From Kofleriaceae bacterium (GTDB taxonomy: Bacteria; Myxococcota_A; Polyangia; Haliangiales; Haliangiaceae), in assembly GCA_020633495.1 (NCBI GenBank), contig JACKDR010000001.1, positions 372,001-436,000 on the forward strand: a stretch of 64,000 bases of DNA, in the 5' to 3' direction. Positions within the stretch are counted from its first letter, which is position 1. Each line of letters begins with the position of its first letter. Position numbers and translations under genes: made by a program. Shown here one piece after another: positions 49,803 through 60,208 of this stretch. The notes under the pieces were generated by a model, which saw only the letters and a program-made list of their open reading frames with translations, had not been told where the DNA came from and did no database searches.

Positions 49803-51805
49803 CTACAGCGCGACGCCGAGCCGGCGCGCCAGCCGGTACAGCGTGCTGCGCGCGATGCCCAGCTCGCGGGCCGCGGCGCTGACGTTGCCGCCGCTGGCGT
49901 CGAGGGCGCGCCGCAGCGCCTCGGCCTCGGCGCGATCGAGCGCCCCCGTGGTCGGCGTCGTCGGCCTGGCGCGGCGGCGCGCGCCAGGTCCGCCGGCAGG
50001 TGCGCCGCCGCGATCTCGATCGCGCCGGCGCCGCGGGCGGCGATCAGCGCCACCTCGAGCACCGACATCAGCTCGCGGACGTTGCCCGGCCAGGCGTGAC
50101 GCGCCAGCAGCTCCTCGACCTCGGCCGACAGCGTCGGGGCCGGCCACCAGCCGGCGCGCTCGGCGCAGACCGCGAGCAGGCGGTGGGCGAGCGCGACCAG
50201 GTCGCGGCGATCGCGCAGCGCCGGCAGCCGCAGGATCGCGCCCTTGAGCCGGTAGTAGAGATCCTGGCGGAACGTGCCGCGCGCCACCGCGTCCTCGAGG
50301 TCGCGGCAGGTCGCGCAGATGACGCGGACGTCGCAGCGCTCGACGCGCGCGTCGCCGACCCGCTGGAACCGCCCCGACTCCAGGACCCGCAGCAGCGCCG
50401 CCTGCATCGCCAGCGACATCTCGGCGACCTCGTCGAGGAACAGCGTGCCGCCGCTGGCGGCGTGGAACAGGCCGGTGCGGCCCCGGCGATCGGCGCCGGT
50501 GAACGCGGCCGGCGCGTAGCCGAACAGCTCGCTCTCCAGCAGCGTCGGCGCGACCGCGCCGCAGTTGATCGCCACGAACGGCCCCGGCGCCCGCGCGCTG
50601 GCGGCGTGGATGGCCTGGGCGAACAGCTCCTTGCCGGCGCCGGTCTCGGCCAGCACCATCACCGGCAGCTCGCTGCGCGCGACCAGCCGCGCCCACGCGA
50701 TCGCCTCGAGCAGGCGCGGGTCCTCGGCGAAGATCGGCGCGAACGCGTCGCTCGGCGGCGGCGGCGGCGGCAGCGACCGCGCCGCCACGACCTCACCGCC
50801 GGCGCCCCCGCGCGCCGTCACCACCGGCGCGGCCTCGAGGTACGCGATCACCGCGAGCGGCCCGCCGGTGGCGCCCATGACCGGCTCGGCGTGGAGGCGG
50901 AACCGCCAGGCCCCGGCCGCGGTCGGCCGCGCCAGCGCGCGCCCGCCGGGCGTCGGCGCCATCGCCTCGTCGACCAGCGCCGCCCAGTCGAGGCCGAGCA
51001 GCGCCCGCACCGGGCCGCCGGCGGCGACCCCACCGAGCGCGATCCGCGCCGGCGCGTTCATGCGCGCGACCCGCCCCGGCGCCTCGATCAGCAGGGCCGG
51101 CGAGGTGGCGCGATCCAGCGACCGCGCCAGCACCCGCAGCACCGAGCCGCCGGCGGTGGCGTAGGCCTGCAGGCGCAGCAGCTCGGTCAGGACCTCGGCG
51201 GCGCCGAACACCGCGGCGCCGACCTCGTCGGACGCGTGATCGACGCGCGAGGTGGCGTCGAGGACGCCGACGACACGGCCGTGCAGGTCGAGGATCGGCG
51301 CGGCGTAGCAGGCCAGCTGGTGGTAGCTGGCGGCGAAGTGGGCGCGGCCGAGCACGACCGTGGGCCGCCGCTCCGACGCCGCGGTGCCGATCGCGTTGGT
51401 GCCGCGCGCGGCCTCGCTCCACGCCGCACCCTCGATCAGGCGGACCCGCCGGGCCTCGTCGCGGAACTCGCCGCCGCCGTCGCTGCGCACGACGACGCCG
51501 TCGGCGTCGGCCAGCAGCAGCACGAAGTCGTGGGCCGAGACCTGGCCGGCGGCGCGCGCCAGCGCGACCGAGCCGAGCGACTGGACGACGTCGACGTGCT
51601 CGGCGTGGAGCCGGAACGCCTCGCCGCGGATCAGCGCGTCGTCGATGGGATCGCCGCGCCACGACGCGCCGAGCCGCTGCGACCGGCTCCAGCGCTCGAC
51701 GTGGCGCTCGGGCGCGACCGCGCGGCGGTGCGACCGTCCCTCGTGGAACGCCCGCCACGTGGCCTCCGGGACGTCCTCGAGGACCAGGGCGTCGGTGCCT
51801 CCCAT
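49803..51805 (-). pseudogene. AcoR-type sigma-54-dependent regulator, one frameshift before the HTH
   Basis: About 650 aa in reconstruction, start ATG 51805. GAF-like sensory domain (TNAIGTAASERRPTVVLGRAHF, the AcoR/GAF pattern), a PAS-like stretch, then the AAA+ domain: Walker A LAETGAGKELFAQAIH, the GAFTGA loop as APAAFTGAD (first Gly replaced by Ala), Walker B GGTLFLDEV, and R finger FRQDLYYRLKG. The C-terminal Fis-type HTH (ASGGNVSAAARELGIARSTLYRLARRL) is only open in a different frame, so an indel near 49970-49980 must be removed. It is divergent from an acetaldehyde dehydrogenase gene, the typical AcoR arrangement. Confidence 0.82.
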
Positions 51806-51865
51806 GCGGACAAGTTGCAGCGGAAACGCGGTGATCACAAGCCTGACGCCTCGACCGTCGCGGCC

Positions 51866-51884
51866 CGCGACAGCCGCTGTCGCG
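51866..51884. promoter_or_regulatory. Inverted repeat, candidate AcoR-type binding site
   Basis: Perfect palindrome with 8-bp arms, cgcgacag and ctgtcgcg, and a 3-bp spacer, placed in the 204-bp divergent intergenic region of the regulator and aldehyde dehydrogenase genes. It resembles an enhancer-type site for a sigma-54 activator. I could not find a convincing -24/-12 promoter by eye. Confidence 0.5.
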
Positions 51885-52009
51885 GATCGCTCCACCGTGA
51901 CGCGCCGAGTCGGGCGGCAAGTGCGCGGGACGGCGCGATCGCGGGGCCGCACGCGGCGCTGGCGCGCGACGTGAACTGACGACGGGCTCAACCCCAGGAG
52001 GCATCGACG

Positions 52010-53530
<1,521 letters not shown>

Positions 53531-53546
53531 GCCGGGTGGTGACCCG

Positions 53547-53933
53547 GTGAGCGATCCGGATCAGGACGCCGTCGCGGGCGGCGCCGACGCGACGGTGGCC
53601 CCCCCGCCGGGCGTCGACGCCACCGCGGCGGCGCTCGACCTGGTGCGCGCGCTGATCGAGGAGCACGGCCCGCTGATGTTCCACCAGTCGGGCGGCTGCT
53701 GCGACGGCAGCGCGCCGATGTGCTACCCGCTCGGCGAGTTCCGCCTCGGCGCCCGCGATGTCCAGCTCGGCACGATCGCGGGCTGCCCGTTCTACATCGG
53801 CGGCGACCAGTACGAGCGGTGGAAGCACACGCGCCTGCTGATCGACGTCGTCCCCGGCCGCGGCGCCGGCTTCTCGCTCGAGGTGCCGCGCGGCGTGCGG
53901 TTCGTGATCCGCTCCGAGCTGTGCGCGGTGTAG
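53547..53933 (+). CDS. DUF779 protein, partner of acetaldehyde dehydrogenase
   Basis: 128 aa from GTG 53547. DUF779 hallmark: HQSGGCCDGSAPMCYP, then DVQLGTIAGCPFYIGGDQYERWKHTRLLIDVVPGRGAGFSLE. The Cys-rich loop could bind metal. Family members nearly always follow ExaC/AcoD-type aldehyde dehydrogenase genes, as here (16 bp apart). The function is not known; a role in stabilising or regulating the enzyme is plausible. Confidence 0.9.
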   Translation: MSDPDQDAVAGGADATVAPPPGVDATAAALDLVRALIEEHGPLMFHQSGGCCDGSAPMCYPLGEFRLGARDVQLGTIAGCPFYIGGDQYERWKHTRLLIDVVPGRGAGFSLEVPRGVRFVIRSELCAV

Positions 53934-53934
53934 C

Positions 53935-54542
53935 TCGGGGGACGGTGATCCGTGCGACGTGGCGCTCGGTGCCGACGTAGACGAAGACGTAGTCGCCCGG
54001 GCCCAGCGTCGCGGCTGCGCCGAGAAGCTGCAGGTGGAGCGCGTCGGAGAGGGGCGCCACCTGGATCCCGCTGAGGTCCGGCTGGCCGGCGCGGCCGAAG
54101 CGCGACAGCCGCAAGCCATCTGCCTCGTAGATCGCGACGCTCGAGCTCCCCTCGACGGCGATCGCGGCGGCGAGCACCGTCACACCGGTCGGGTCGCCGA
54201 CGGCGCCCACGATGCTCACCGGGCTTGTCCCCCGCGTCCCACAGGTCGTCCTGGTCGAGGGGCTCGCCGTCAGCCCCGAAGCGCCAGCGATGCACGACGC
54301 CGCGCCTCGGGGCGATCACGACGTAGGCCCTGCCGTCCCAGACGAGCGTCGGTGGGAACTGGTGGTCCGTACCGTCGAGGCGGGTGCAGCCCGCGGCGAC
54401 GATGCCCATGTCCCGATCGACGACGCAGAAGCGTCCCGGAGCCGCTACAGCCGATGAGCAGCGCCGCGAAGCACCACCACCGCAGGCCGGGCATCAGCGC
54501 GAACGCTCGGGCAACAGCCAAGACCTTCGGAGATGGTGCCAT
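53935..54542 (-). pseudogene. Broken lipoprotein gene
   Basis: Minus-strand fragments in three frames: MAPSPKVLAVARAFALMP with a lipobox-like LLIGCSGSG near 54470-54540; then RDMGIVAAGCTRLDG, FPPTLVWDGRAYVVIAPR and HRWRFGADGEPLDQDDLW; then VGDPTGVTVLAAAIAVEG, LRLSRFG and DYVFVYVGTERHVARI up to about 53940. The beta-rich pattern resembles surface WD/VCBS-like repeats. No single frame spans it, and the end runs into the tail of the DUF779 gene without a clear stop, so this is a decayed gene or a doubly mis-sequenced one. Confidence 0.5.
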
Positions 54543-54589
54543 GGTCGGCGTACATCCGCCCAGGTGACCGTCGCCCCGGGGCGCGCGGT

Positions 54590-55300
54590 TCACCCTGCCC
54601 CGGGACGCTCCCAGGGTGACACCTTGCGGTGGCGCTTCCAGCCGGTGGTGAGCAGCCACGTCGTCGGGAACGCGACCGGCAGGATCTCGGCGTCGGGGCG
54701 CAGCCGCGTCACGACGGGGCCGTCCGCCCAGCCGTCCCAGTGCGCGCCGGTCGCGTACGGATCGAGCCGTCCGGGGCGGGCGCCGCGGTCGGCGCCGTGG
54801 CGGCGCCAGGTGTTGAGGACGTAGGCGAGGGCGTGACGTGCTTGCCTGGGGCTGGTGATGACGCGCGGGTGGTAGCGGTCGGCGAAGACCTGGCCGCGGC
54901 GGCGGGCGCCGGTGCGACGGCCGATGGCGCGGTTGATGTGCTTGGCCGCGGAGATCTGGAGGCCTTGCATGCCGCGCGCGAGCGCGGTCGCGTTCGTGGC
55001 CTCGACGACGAGGTGGATGTGGTTGCCCTGGATCGACAGGTGCACGACCCGGAAGTCGTCGCGGCGGAGCGAGGTGATCAGCGCGCGGCGCATGGCGCGG
55101 TAGACGTCGCGGCGACGCAGGCGACCGAGGCCCTCGACCACGCGCAGCGTGACGTGGACCGGGTGTTCCTTGCGCAGGGGCGCGCGCGCCTCGTGACGCT
55201 CGCTGGCGCGCGGTCCGCGCGGGGGTCGCCCGGCGCCGGGCCGGCGACCACCTCGTGGATCGCCGAATCGCAGCTGTCCCTGTCGTCTCGAGGTGGCCAT
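54590..55300 (-). mobile_element. Y1 (IS200-like/RAYT-type) transposase
   Basis: 236 aa from ATG 55300. HUH Y1 transposase: FRVVHLSIQGNHIHLVVEA has the His-x-His metal site, and ALAYVLNTWRRHG has the catalytic Tyr. Basic N-terminal region (RRPGAGRPPRGPR) binds DNA. It resembles REP-associated tyrosine transposases, which are usually single-copy and domesticated. No flanking inverted repeats were obvious; a GC-rich repeat array lies directly upstream at 55370-55521. Confidence 0.8.
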
Positions 55301-55369
55301 TTTGATTTCGCCGATATTTATCAGAGAGGGCTGACATTCGGTCTCCGTGACACCGCGACGCATCGTGTA

Positions 55370-55521
55370 GCAGCGCGTCGCGGGTCGTGCGTCGCGGGTC
55401 GTGCGTCGCGGGTCGCGGGTCGCGGGTCGCGGGTCGCGGATCGTGCGCCGCGGGTGGTGCGTCGCGGGTCACCGCGCCGCGGGGCGTACGTCGCGGGTCA
55501 CCGCGTCGCGTACGTCGCGGG
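55370..55521. repeat. GC-rich heptamer tandem array
   Basis: About 150 bp built from copies of cgtcgcgggtc, including a run of five gggtcgc units, then three longer units cgtcgcgggtcaccg. It lies immediately upstream of the Y1 transposase gene and reads up to the end of the SUKH-like gene. Copies are imperfect but strongly directional; it contains no gene. Confidence 0.75.
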
Positions 55522-56139
55522 TCACCGCGTCGCGAACGTCATCGGTCCCGGGTAGCCGTTGCCACGCGGGATCTCGACGACGAGCTGCGCGGCGTCGCCC
55601 CACCAGCGCTCGTCGTCGTCGCAGGTCGCGTCGGCGATCACGGGCAGCCCGCGGGTGGCGGCCCGTGACGCGCCGTGAGCGCCGTCGACGATGTCGAAGC
55701 CGGCGGGGTGCGCGACCAGCGCGCGCCACAGGATCGCCTGGGTCAGCAGCTGGCGGCCGTCGCGCGCCGACGGCCGCGACACGCCCTCGACCATCGCCGC
55801 GCAGACCCAGCCGCGGCCGGCGGCGTCGAGCGTGTAGATCGTGTCGTCGACGCCGAAGATCACCGGCACGAGGTCGCGCTCGTGGCCGGTGTACGGCCCG
55901 GCCGAGAAGCACCCGTACGGGCCGACGACCAGCGACGGCACCGCGGGGTCGGCCGCGGCGTCGAAGACGCGCAGGCCGCCGTACGCGGCCTCGAAGTCGA
56001 GCACGGCGGCGTGCGCGGGGAAGCCACGGCCCTCCAGCAGCGCGGCGGCGGCCGCGCGGTCGGCACGGGCGCCGGCGCGGTCGGCGCGCTGGTCGGCCAG
56101 CCAGCGGAGCACCAGGGGCGGCAGGTCGAGCTCGAGCAT
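55522..56139 (-). CDS. SUKH (SMI1/KNR4)-like protein, unknown
   Basis: 205 aa. The core FEAAYGGLRVFD, VVGPYGCFSAG and IFGVDDTIYTLDAAGRGWVCAAM resembles the SUKH fold of immunity-type proteins (hydrophobic strands with a Tyr-Gly-Gly), but I am unsure. N-terminal WLADQRADRAGARADRA is helical. Last gene of the minus-strand inositol/UbiA block, 27 bp after the TIM-barrel gene. If it is SUKH, it may be an immunity or signalling protein and not part of the metabolic unit. Confidence 0.55.
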   Translation of the reverse strand: MLELDLPPLVLRWLADQRADRAGARADRAAAAALLEGRGFPAHAAVLDFEAAYGGLRVFDAAADPAVPSLVVGPYGCFSAGPYTGHERDLVPVIFGVDDTIYTLDAAGRGWVCAAMVEGVSRPSARDGRQLLTQAILWRALVAHPAGFDIVDGAHGASRAATRGLPVIADATCDDDERWWGDAAQLVVEIPRGNGYPGPMTFATR

Positions 56140-56166
56140 CGGCGGCCTCGGGGCGCGGCGCGCCGG

Positions 56167-57000
56167 CTACGCCAGCGCCGGCGCCACGAACTCGAACGCG
56201 CGGCGGGCGATGCGCGCGGCGTCGTGGGAGTGGCGCGACAGCTCGAACGTCGCCGGGCCGGCGTAGCCGGTGGCGCGCAGGGCGCGGACCACGCCGACGA
56301 CGTCGAGGTCGCCGTCCCACGGCACCAGGTGATCGTGGTCGGGGCGGCGCATGCCCTCGACGTGGACGTTGACGATGTCGTCGGCCCACGCCCGCACGGT
56401 GGCGTCGGCGCCGGCGGCCTCGGTGAGGTGGGCGTGGCCGACGTCGAGGGTCAGCCGCAGCGCCGGGTCGTCGACCCGGGCGCGGATCCGCGCGAACGCC
56501 GCCATGTCCTCGACGTACATGCCGGGCTCGGGCTCGAAACCGACGACGACGCCGGCGTCGCGGGCCCGGCCGCACACGGCGCGCAGGCCGTCGGCGAGGC
56601 GGGCGTCGAGCGCGTCCTGCCCGGGGGCGTCGTCGGCCGCGCCCGACCACAGCGACACCACCGGCGCGCCGATCGCCGCCGCCGCCGCGATCGCCCGGCC
56701 CAGGAAGTCGACGCGGACCGCGCGCTCGGCGGGATCCTCGGACAGCAAGGTCGGCCGGTGCTTGCGCCGCGGGTCGAGCAGGAAGCGGGCGCCGGTCTCG
56801 ATCACCGGCACCAGGTCGAGGTCGCGGCACGCCGCCGCCACCTCGCGCAGCTCGGCGGCGTGGCCGGGCGCGAACGGATCGAGGTGGTGGACGTCGAGCG
56901 TGATCGCCACCGACCGGTAGCCGACCTCGGCGATCACCGCCAGCGCGTCGGGCAGGCGGTGGTGGGCGAAGCCGTTGGTGTTGTAGCCGAGCCGCATCAC
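56167..57000 (-). CDS. Sugar phosphate isomerase/epimerase-like TIM barrel
   Basis: 277 aa. Xylose-isomerase-type AP-endonuclease-2 barrel: MMRLGYNTNGFAHHRLPDAL, LVPVIETGARFLLDP, VVSLWSG, VGFEPEPGMYVED (metal Glu), LTLDVGHAHLTE (Asp/His), NVHVEGMRRPDHDHLVPWDGDLD (His, Asp) and FELSRHSHDA. The metal ligands are complete, so the enzyme is likely active as an isomerase or epimerase on a sugar phosphate or inositol-derived substrate. Between UbiA and the SUKH-like gene, 9 bp from UbiA; clearly one operon. Confidence 0.85.
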   Translation of the reverse strand: MMRLGYNTNGFAHHRLPDALAVIAEVGYRSVAITLDVHHLDPFAPGHAAELREVAAACRDLDLVPVIETGARFLLDPRRKHRPTLLSEDPAERAVRVDFLGRAIAAAAAIGAPVVSLWSGAADDAPGQDALDARLADGLRAVCGRARDAGVVVGFEPEPGMYVEDMAAFARIRARVDDPALRLTLDVGHAHLTEAAGADATVRAWADDIVNVHVEGMRRPDHDHLVPWDGDLDVVGVVRALRATGYAGPATFELSRHSHDAARIARRAFEFVAPALA

Positions 57001-57009
57001 GCCCCGCGC

Positions 57010-57900
57010 TCAGGTCGGCGAGAAGAACTGCTTGAGCACCAGCGCCGGCACCGCCAGCAGCGCCACCGCGACCGCCCAGAACGGCGTGCCCGCCACCGCC
57101 GCGATCGACGCGTCGATCACCGGGATCAGCAGGATGCCGCCGCCGATGGCCCGCCCCGTCGACGGCCCGTCGTGGCGCCGCCACAGCGGCGACCAGTTCT
57201 TGTACGCCAGGGTCAGCGCGACCAGCACCCACGGCCACGCCCACGCGCTGCGCGGCACGCTCGGACACACGACCAGCCCGACGAGCACGCCGGCGCCGAG
57301 CACCGCCATGAAGGTCAGGCCGGTCCGCGCGCGTCGCGCGGTGTTGCCGTCGACCTCGTCGCGCGCGATGTAGGTCAGACCGGCGACGTAGAGCGCCAGC
57401 ACGATCGGCCCGGCCAGCGCGGCCACCGGCCAGCCACCGGCCCACGGCAGCCCGACCGAGATGCCGAGCGCGACGTCGAGGCCGCGGCACGCGCCCATCG
57501 CGAGCGGCCCCAGCTTGGTGTGCTTGAGGATCGTGTCGTAGGCGAGGATCGTCCCGGCCAGCACGGTCGCGACCACGGCCGGGGTCCGGCCCAGCGTCGC
57601 CGCGATCGCGACGCCGGCGGCCATCAGACCGACCCCAAGCATCGCCGCGAAGCGCACCGAGATCTCGCCGCTCGGGATCGGCCGGGTCGGCCGCTCGCGG
57701 GCGTCGATGTCGCGATCGAAGACGTCGTTGAGGACGATGCCCGACAGGTACAGGCACGCCGACGCGATCAGCACCGCGGTGGCGCGATCCGGGACCTCGA
57801 TGCCGAGGCCCCACAGGACCAGCAGGCCGGCCAGGGCGTCGGCCATCGCGGTGAAGACGTTGGGCGGCCGGATCAGCCGCAGCAGCGCGCCCACGTTCAC
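57010..57900 (-). CDS. eboC: UbiA-family prenyltransferase (EboC-like)
   Basis: 296 aa from GTG 57900, which overlaps the inositol synthase stop (GTGA). The first Asp-rich motif is NDVFDRDIDARERPTRPIPSG, the second is DEVDGNTARRA; both fit UbiA (Mg2+-prenyl diphosphate). About eight membrane helices. The length and context (ebo-type neighbours) match EboC, the UbiA-like member of the ebo cluster. It would attach a prenyl or other lipid tail to an acceptor, possibly the product of the inositol-phosphate synthase and TIM-barrel enzymes next to it. Confidence 0.85.
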   Translation of the reverse strand: MNVGALLRLIRPPNVFTAMADALAGLLVLWGLGIEVPDRATAVLIASACLYLSGIVLNDVFDRDIDARERPTRPIPSGEISVRFAAMLGVGLMAAGVAIAATLGRTPAVVATVLAGTILAYDTILKHTKLGPLAMGACRGLDVALGISVGLPWAGGWPVAALAGPIVLALYVAGLTYIARDEVDGNTARRARTGLTFMAVLGAGVLVGLVVCPSVPRSAWAWPWVLVALTLAYKNWSPLWRRHDGPSTGRAIGGGILLIPVIDASIAAVAGTPFWAVAVALLAVPALVLKQFFSPT

Positions 57901-59069
57901 GGCGCGGCCTCGACGGCGAGGTCGGCGCCGATCACCGGCAGCAGGTGGCCGATCAGCGCCAGCCACTGCAGCTCGAGGCGGTGCTCGCTCGAGCCGATCG
58001 GGTTCTTGAAGAAGACCGCGAGGTGGGCGAGCACGCCGCGCTCGCCCTGGCGCTGGGCCAGGGCGGCGAGCCGGATCAGATCGATGCACAAGGGCGCCGC
58101 CAGCGAGGTGTCGCTGCCGCGCCAGGTCAGCTCGAGCGTCATCTGCGCGCCGCCGAAACCCTCGAAGCAGATGCGGTCCCACGCGACCTTCCAGTCGCCG
58201 TAGCTGGGGACGTAGTCGATGCCGACCCGGCTCTCCGGGGCGTAGCCGAGGATCGCCGCCAGCGACGCGCCCTTGGAGTGCTGCTTGGCGGCGCGCGGCC
58301 CGGGATCGTCGAGGGCGCGGCCGTCGTCGTTGCCGAGGATGTTGTGGCTGACCCAGCTGTTCACCTGGAGCCGGCGGATCGCGAACATCGGCGCCAGCGC
58401 GGTCTTGATCAGGGTCTGGCCGGTCTTGCCGTCGGAGCCGGCGTGGACCGCGCCGCGCGCCAGCGCCAGCGCGTGCAGCGCCGGCAGGTCGCTGCCGGTC
58501 GACGGCGTGAAGTTGACGTAGGCCAGGCCGAGGTCGAGCGCCGCGGCCGCGTAGATCGCGCTGGCCGGCAGGCGCAGGCCGCCGCGCAGCGCCTCGAACA
58601 GGCCGTCGGGCGTGGCCGGCACCTGCTCGAGGCCGTCGGGGCGCGCCTCGGTCGAGGCGACGTTGAGGACGACGACGTGGGCGCAGCCGTGGCGGTCGCG
58701 GAACCGGGCCAGGTCACCGCGCACCCGCTCGAACGCGTCCCAGCCGACCAGCCCGGTGACGCCGCGGCACACCTCGGCGGCGGTGGCGGCCAGCGCGGCG
58801 CGCACCGGCGCGGCCTCGACCACGGCGGCGGGCAGGATGCCCTCGGCGACCAGGCCGCGGACCGCGTCGGCGACGCTGCGGCCGCCGATCTCGTGGCCAC
58901 CGAAGACGACGTCGTCGAGCGGCGCCAGCGGCAGCTCCGACAGCGGCGGCGCGGCGGTCACCAGCCCGGTGGGGGGCAACAGCTCGGCGCGCACCGCCGC
59001 CCACCCGGCGATGGTGCAGGCGCCGACGTTGCCGGCGGGGCCGATGACCCAGACTCCCAGTGCGACCAT
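57897..59069 (-). CDS. Myo-inositol-1-phosphate synthase
   Basis: 390 aa. NAD-binding GPAGNVGACTIAG at the N-terminus, VVVLNVASTEARPDG, YVNFTPSTGSD, AGSDGKTGQTLIKTALAPMFAIR and VNSWVSHNILGNDDG are the well-known blocks of the inositol-3-phosphate synthase family (the last contains the catalytic Lys/Asp environment). It converts glucose-6-phosphate to myo-inositol-1-phosphate. Here it begins an operon with UbiA, a TIM-barrel isomerase and a SUKH-like gene. The ATG at 59069 lies 47 bp from the divergent gene at 59117. Confidence 0.92.
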   Translation of the reverse strand: MVALGVWVIGPAGNVGACTIAGWAAVRAELLPPTGLVTAAPPLSELPLAPLDDVVFGGHEIGGRSVADAVRGLVAEGILPAAVVEAAPVRAALAATAAEVCRGVTGLVGWDAFERVRGDLARFRDRHGCAHVVVLNVASTEARPDGLEQVPATPDGLFEALRGGLRLPASAIYAAAALDLGLAYVNFTPSTGSDLPALHALALARGAVHAGSDGKTGQTLIKTALAPMFAIRRLQVNSWVSHNILGNDDGRALDDPGPRAAKQHSKGASLAAILGYAPESRVGIDYVPSYGDWKVAWDRICFEGFGGAQMTLELTWRGSDTSLAAPLCIDLIRLAALAQRQGERGVLAHLAVFFKNPIGSSEHRLELQWLALIGHLLPVIGADLAVEAAP

Positions 59070-59116
59070 GTCGGCGCAGCATATCCCCTCGCGGGAGTGG
59101 GTGGTAGCGTGGGACC

Positions 59117-60208
59117 GTGCGTCTCGCCGTCGCGCTCGCCTTCGCGATCGTCGTCGCGCCGGCCCGCGCCGGCGCCTCGGTGGACTTCGCACCGGTGCCG
59201 CCGCGGCCGGGCGCCGTGCCCCACCTGCTCTACGTCGACCGCTGCCCGCAGGGCTGCGCGATCGGCGCCGGCGACGACGACGCCCGCGCCGACACCTCGT
59301 CGGTGACCTCGGCGGGCACGCTGACCGCCCTGCCCCGCCTCGACCTGGCGTGGGCCAGCCTGCTGCTGTGCCTCGACGACACCTTCGCGCCCTACGGCCT
59401 CGAGGTCGTCACCGAGGAGCCGGCGGCGACCGCCGACTACGTCGAGATCAAGATCGCCGGCCTGCCCGGGGATCTGGGGCTGGCCGCCGAGCGCCGCTCG
59501 ATCGCGCCGATCGCCAGCGACTGCACGCCGCTCGATCACGGCCTCGGCTTCGTCTTCGGCAGCCTCTGGGATCTGACCGACATCGTCGACGCGCCGGTCG
59601 ACCTCTGCGGCGAGGTCGGCCACGTCGCCGGCCACCTGCTCGGCCTCGATCACGTGCTCGAGGCCGGCGATCCGATGGCGGCGGCCGGCGGCGGCCGGCG
59701 CCGCTTCGTCGACGGCCCGGTCGACTGCGGCGAGGACGGGCTGCCGCGGGCGTGCCTGTGCCGCGACAGCCGCCAGGACGACCACGGGCTGCTGGTCGGG
59801 CGGCTCGGCGTCGGCGCCGGCGAGCCGCCGCCGCACCTGACGTTCGTGACGCCGGGCGACGGCGACACCGTGCGCGCCACCGTGACGCTCGAGGTCGAGG
59901 TCGACACCGCGCGTCCGGTCGATCACCTCGAGCTGTGGCGCGACGGTCGCCTGCTCGCGCCCCTGCCCGGCGGCGACGCCGGCGGTCGCTACACGATGCG
60001 TTGGGTGCCGGATCACCTCGTCGGCGATCACCGGCTCGAGGTCCGCGCCGTCGACGACCGCGGCGACCAGGGACGCGCGGCGATCGAGGTCTACTGGGCC
60101 GACGACGCGCTGTGCACGACGGGCGGCCCGGCGACCCTGGCCCCGACCGCGCTGCTGCTGCCGCTGCTGCTGCGACGCCGGCGCCGCGGCGCGCGGAGCC
60201 GGCCATGA
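59117..60208 (+). CDS. Secreted matrixin-like protein with inactive-looking zinc motif, Ig-like domain and MYXO-CTERM
   Basis: 363 aa from GTG 59117. Sec signal (ALAFAIVVAPARAGA), then a domain with GEVGHVAGHLLGLDHVLE. This matches the HExxHxxGxxH zinc site of matrixin-type proteases except that the catalytic Glu is Val (HVAGHLLGLDH). An upstream Asp/Cys-rich part (VDRCPQGCAIGAGDDD) may be a calcium site. Residues about 230-330 form an Ig-like domain (PPPHLTFVTPGDGDTVRATVTLEVEVD). The C-terminus CTTGG-x-helix-RRRRRGAR resembles MYXO-CTERM. It could bind metal or substrate without cleaving it. The next gene overlaps it by 4 bp. Confidence 0.8.
   Translation: MRLAVALAFAIVVAPARAGASVDFAPVPPRPGAVPHLLYVDRCPQGCAIGAGDDDARADTSSVTSAGTLTALPRLDLAWASLLLCLDDTFAPYGLEVVTEEPAATADYVEIKIAGLPGDLGLAAERRSIAPIASDCTPLDHGLGFVFGSLWDLTDIVDAPVDLCGEVGHVAGHLLGLDHVLEAGDPMAAAGGGRRRFVDGPVDCGEDGLPRACLCRDSRQDDHGLLVGRLGVGAGEPPPHLTFVTPGDGDTVRATVTLEVEVDTARPVDHLELWRDGRLLAPLPGGDAGGRYTMRWVPDHLVGDHRLEVRAVDDRGDQGRAAIEVYWADDALCTTGGPATLAPTALLLPLLLRRRRRGARSRP

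Noticed and set aside
51806..52009. A sigma-54 -24/-12 promoter before the aldehyde dehydrogenase
   Set aside because: Expected from the AcoR-type regulator, but no GG-N10-GC site with acceptable flanks stood out by eye.
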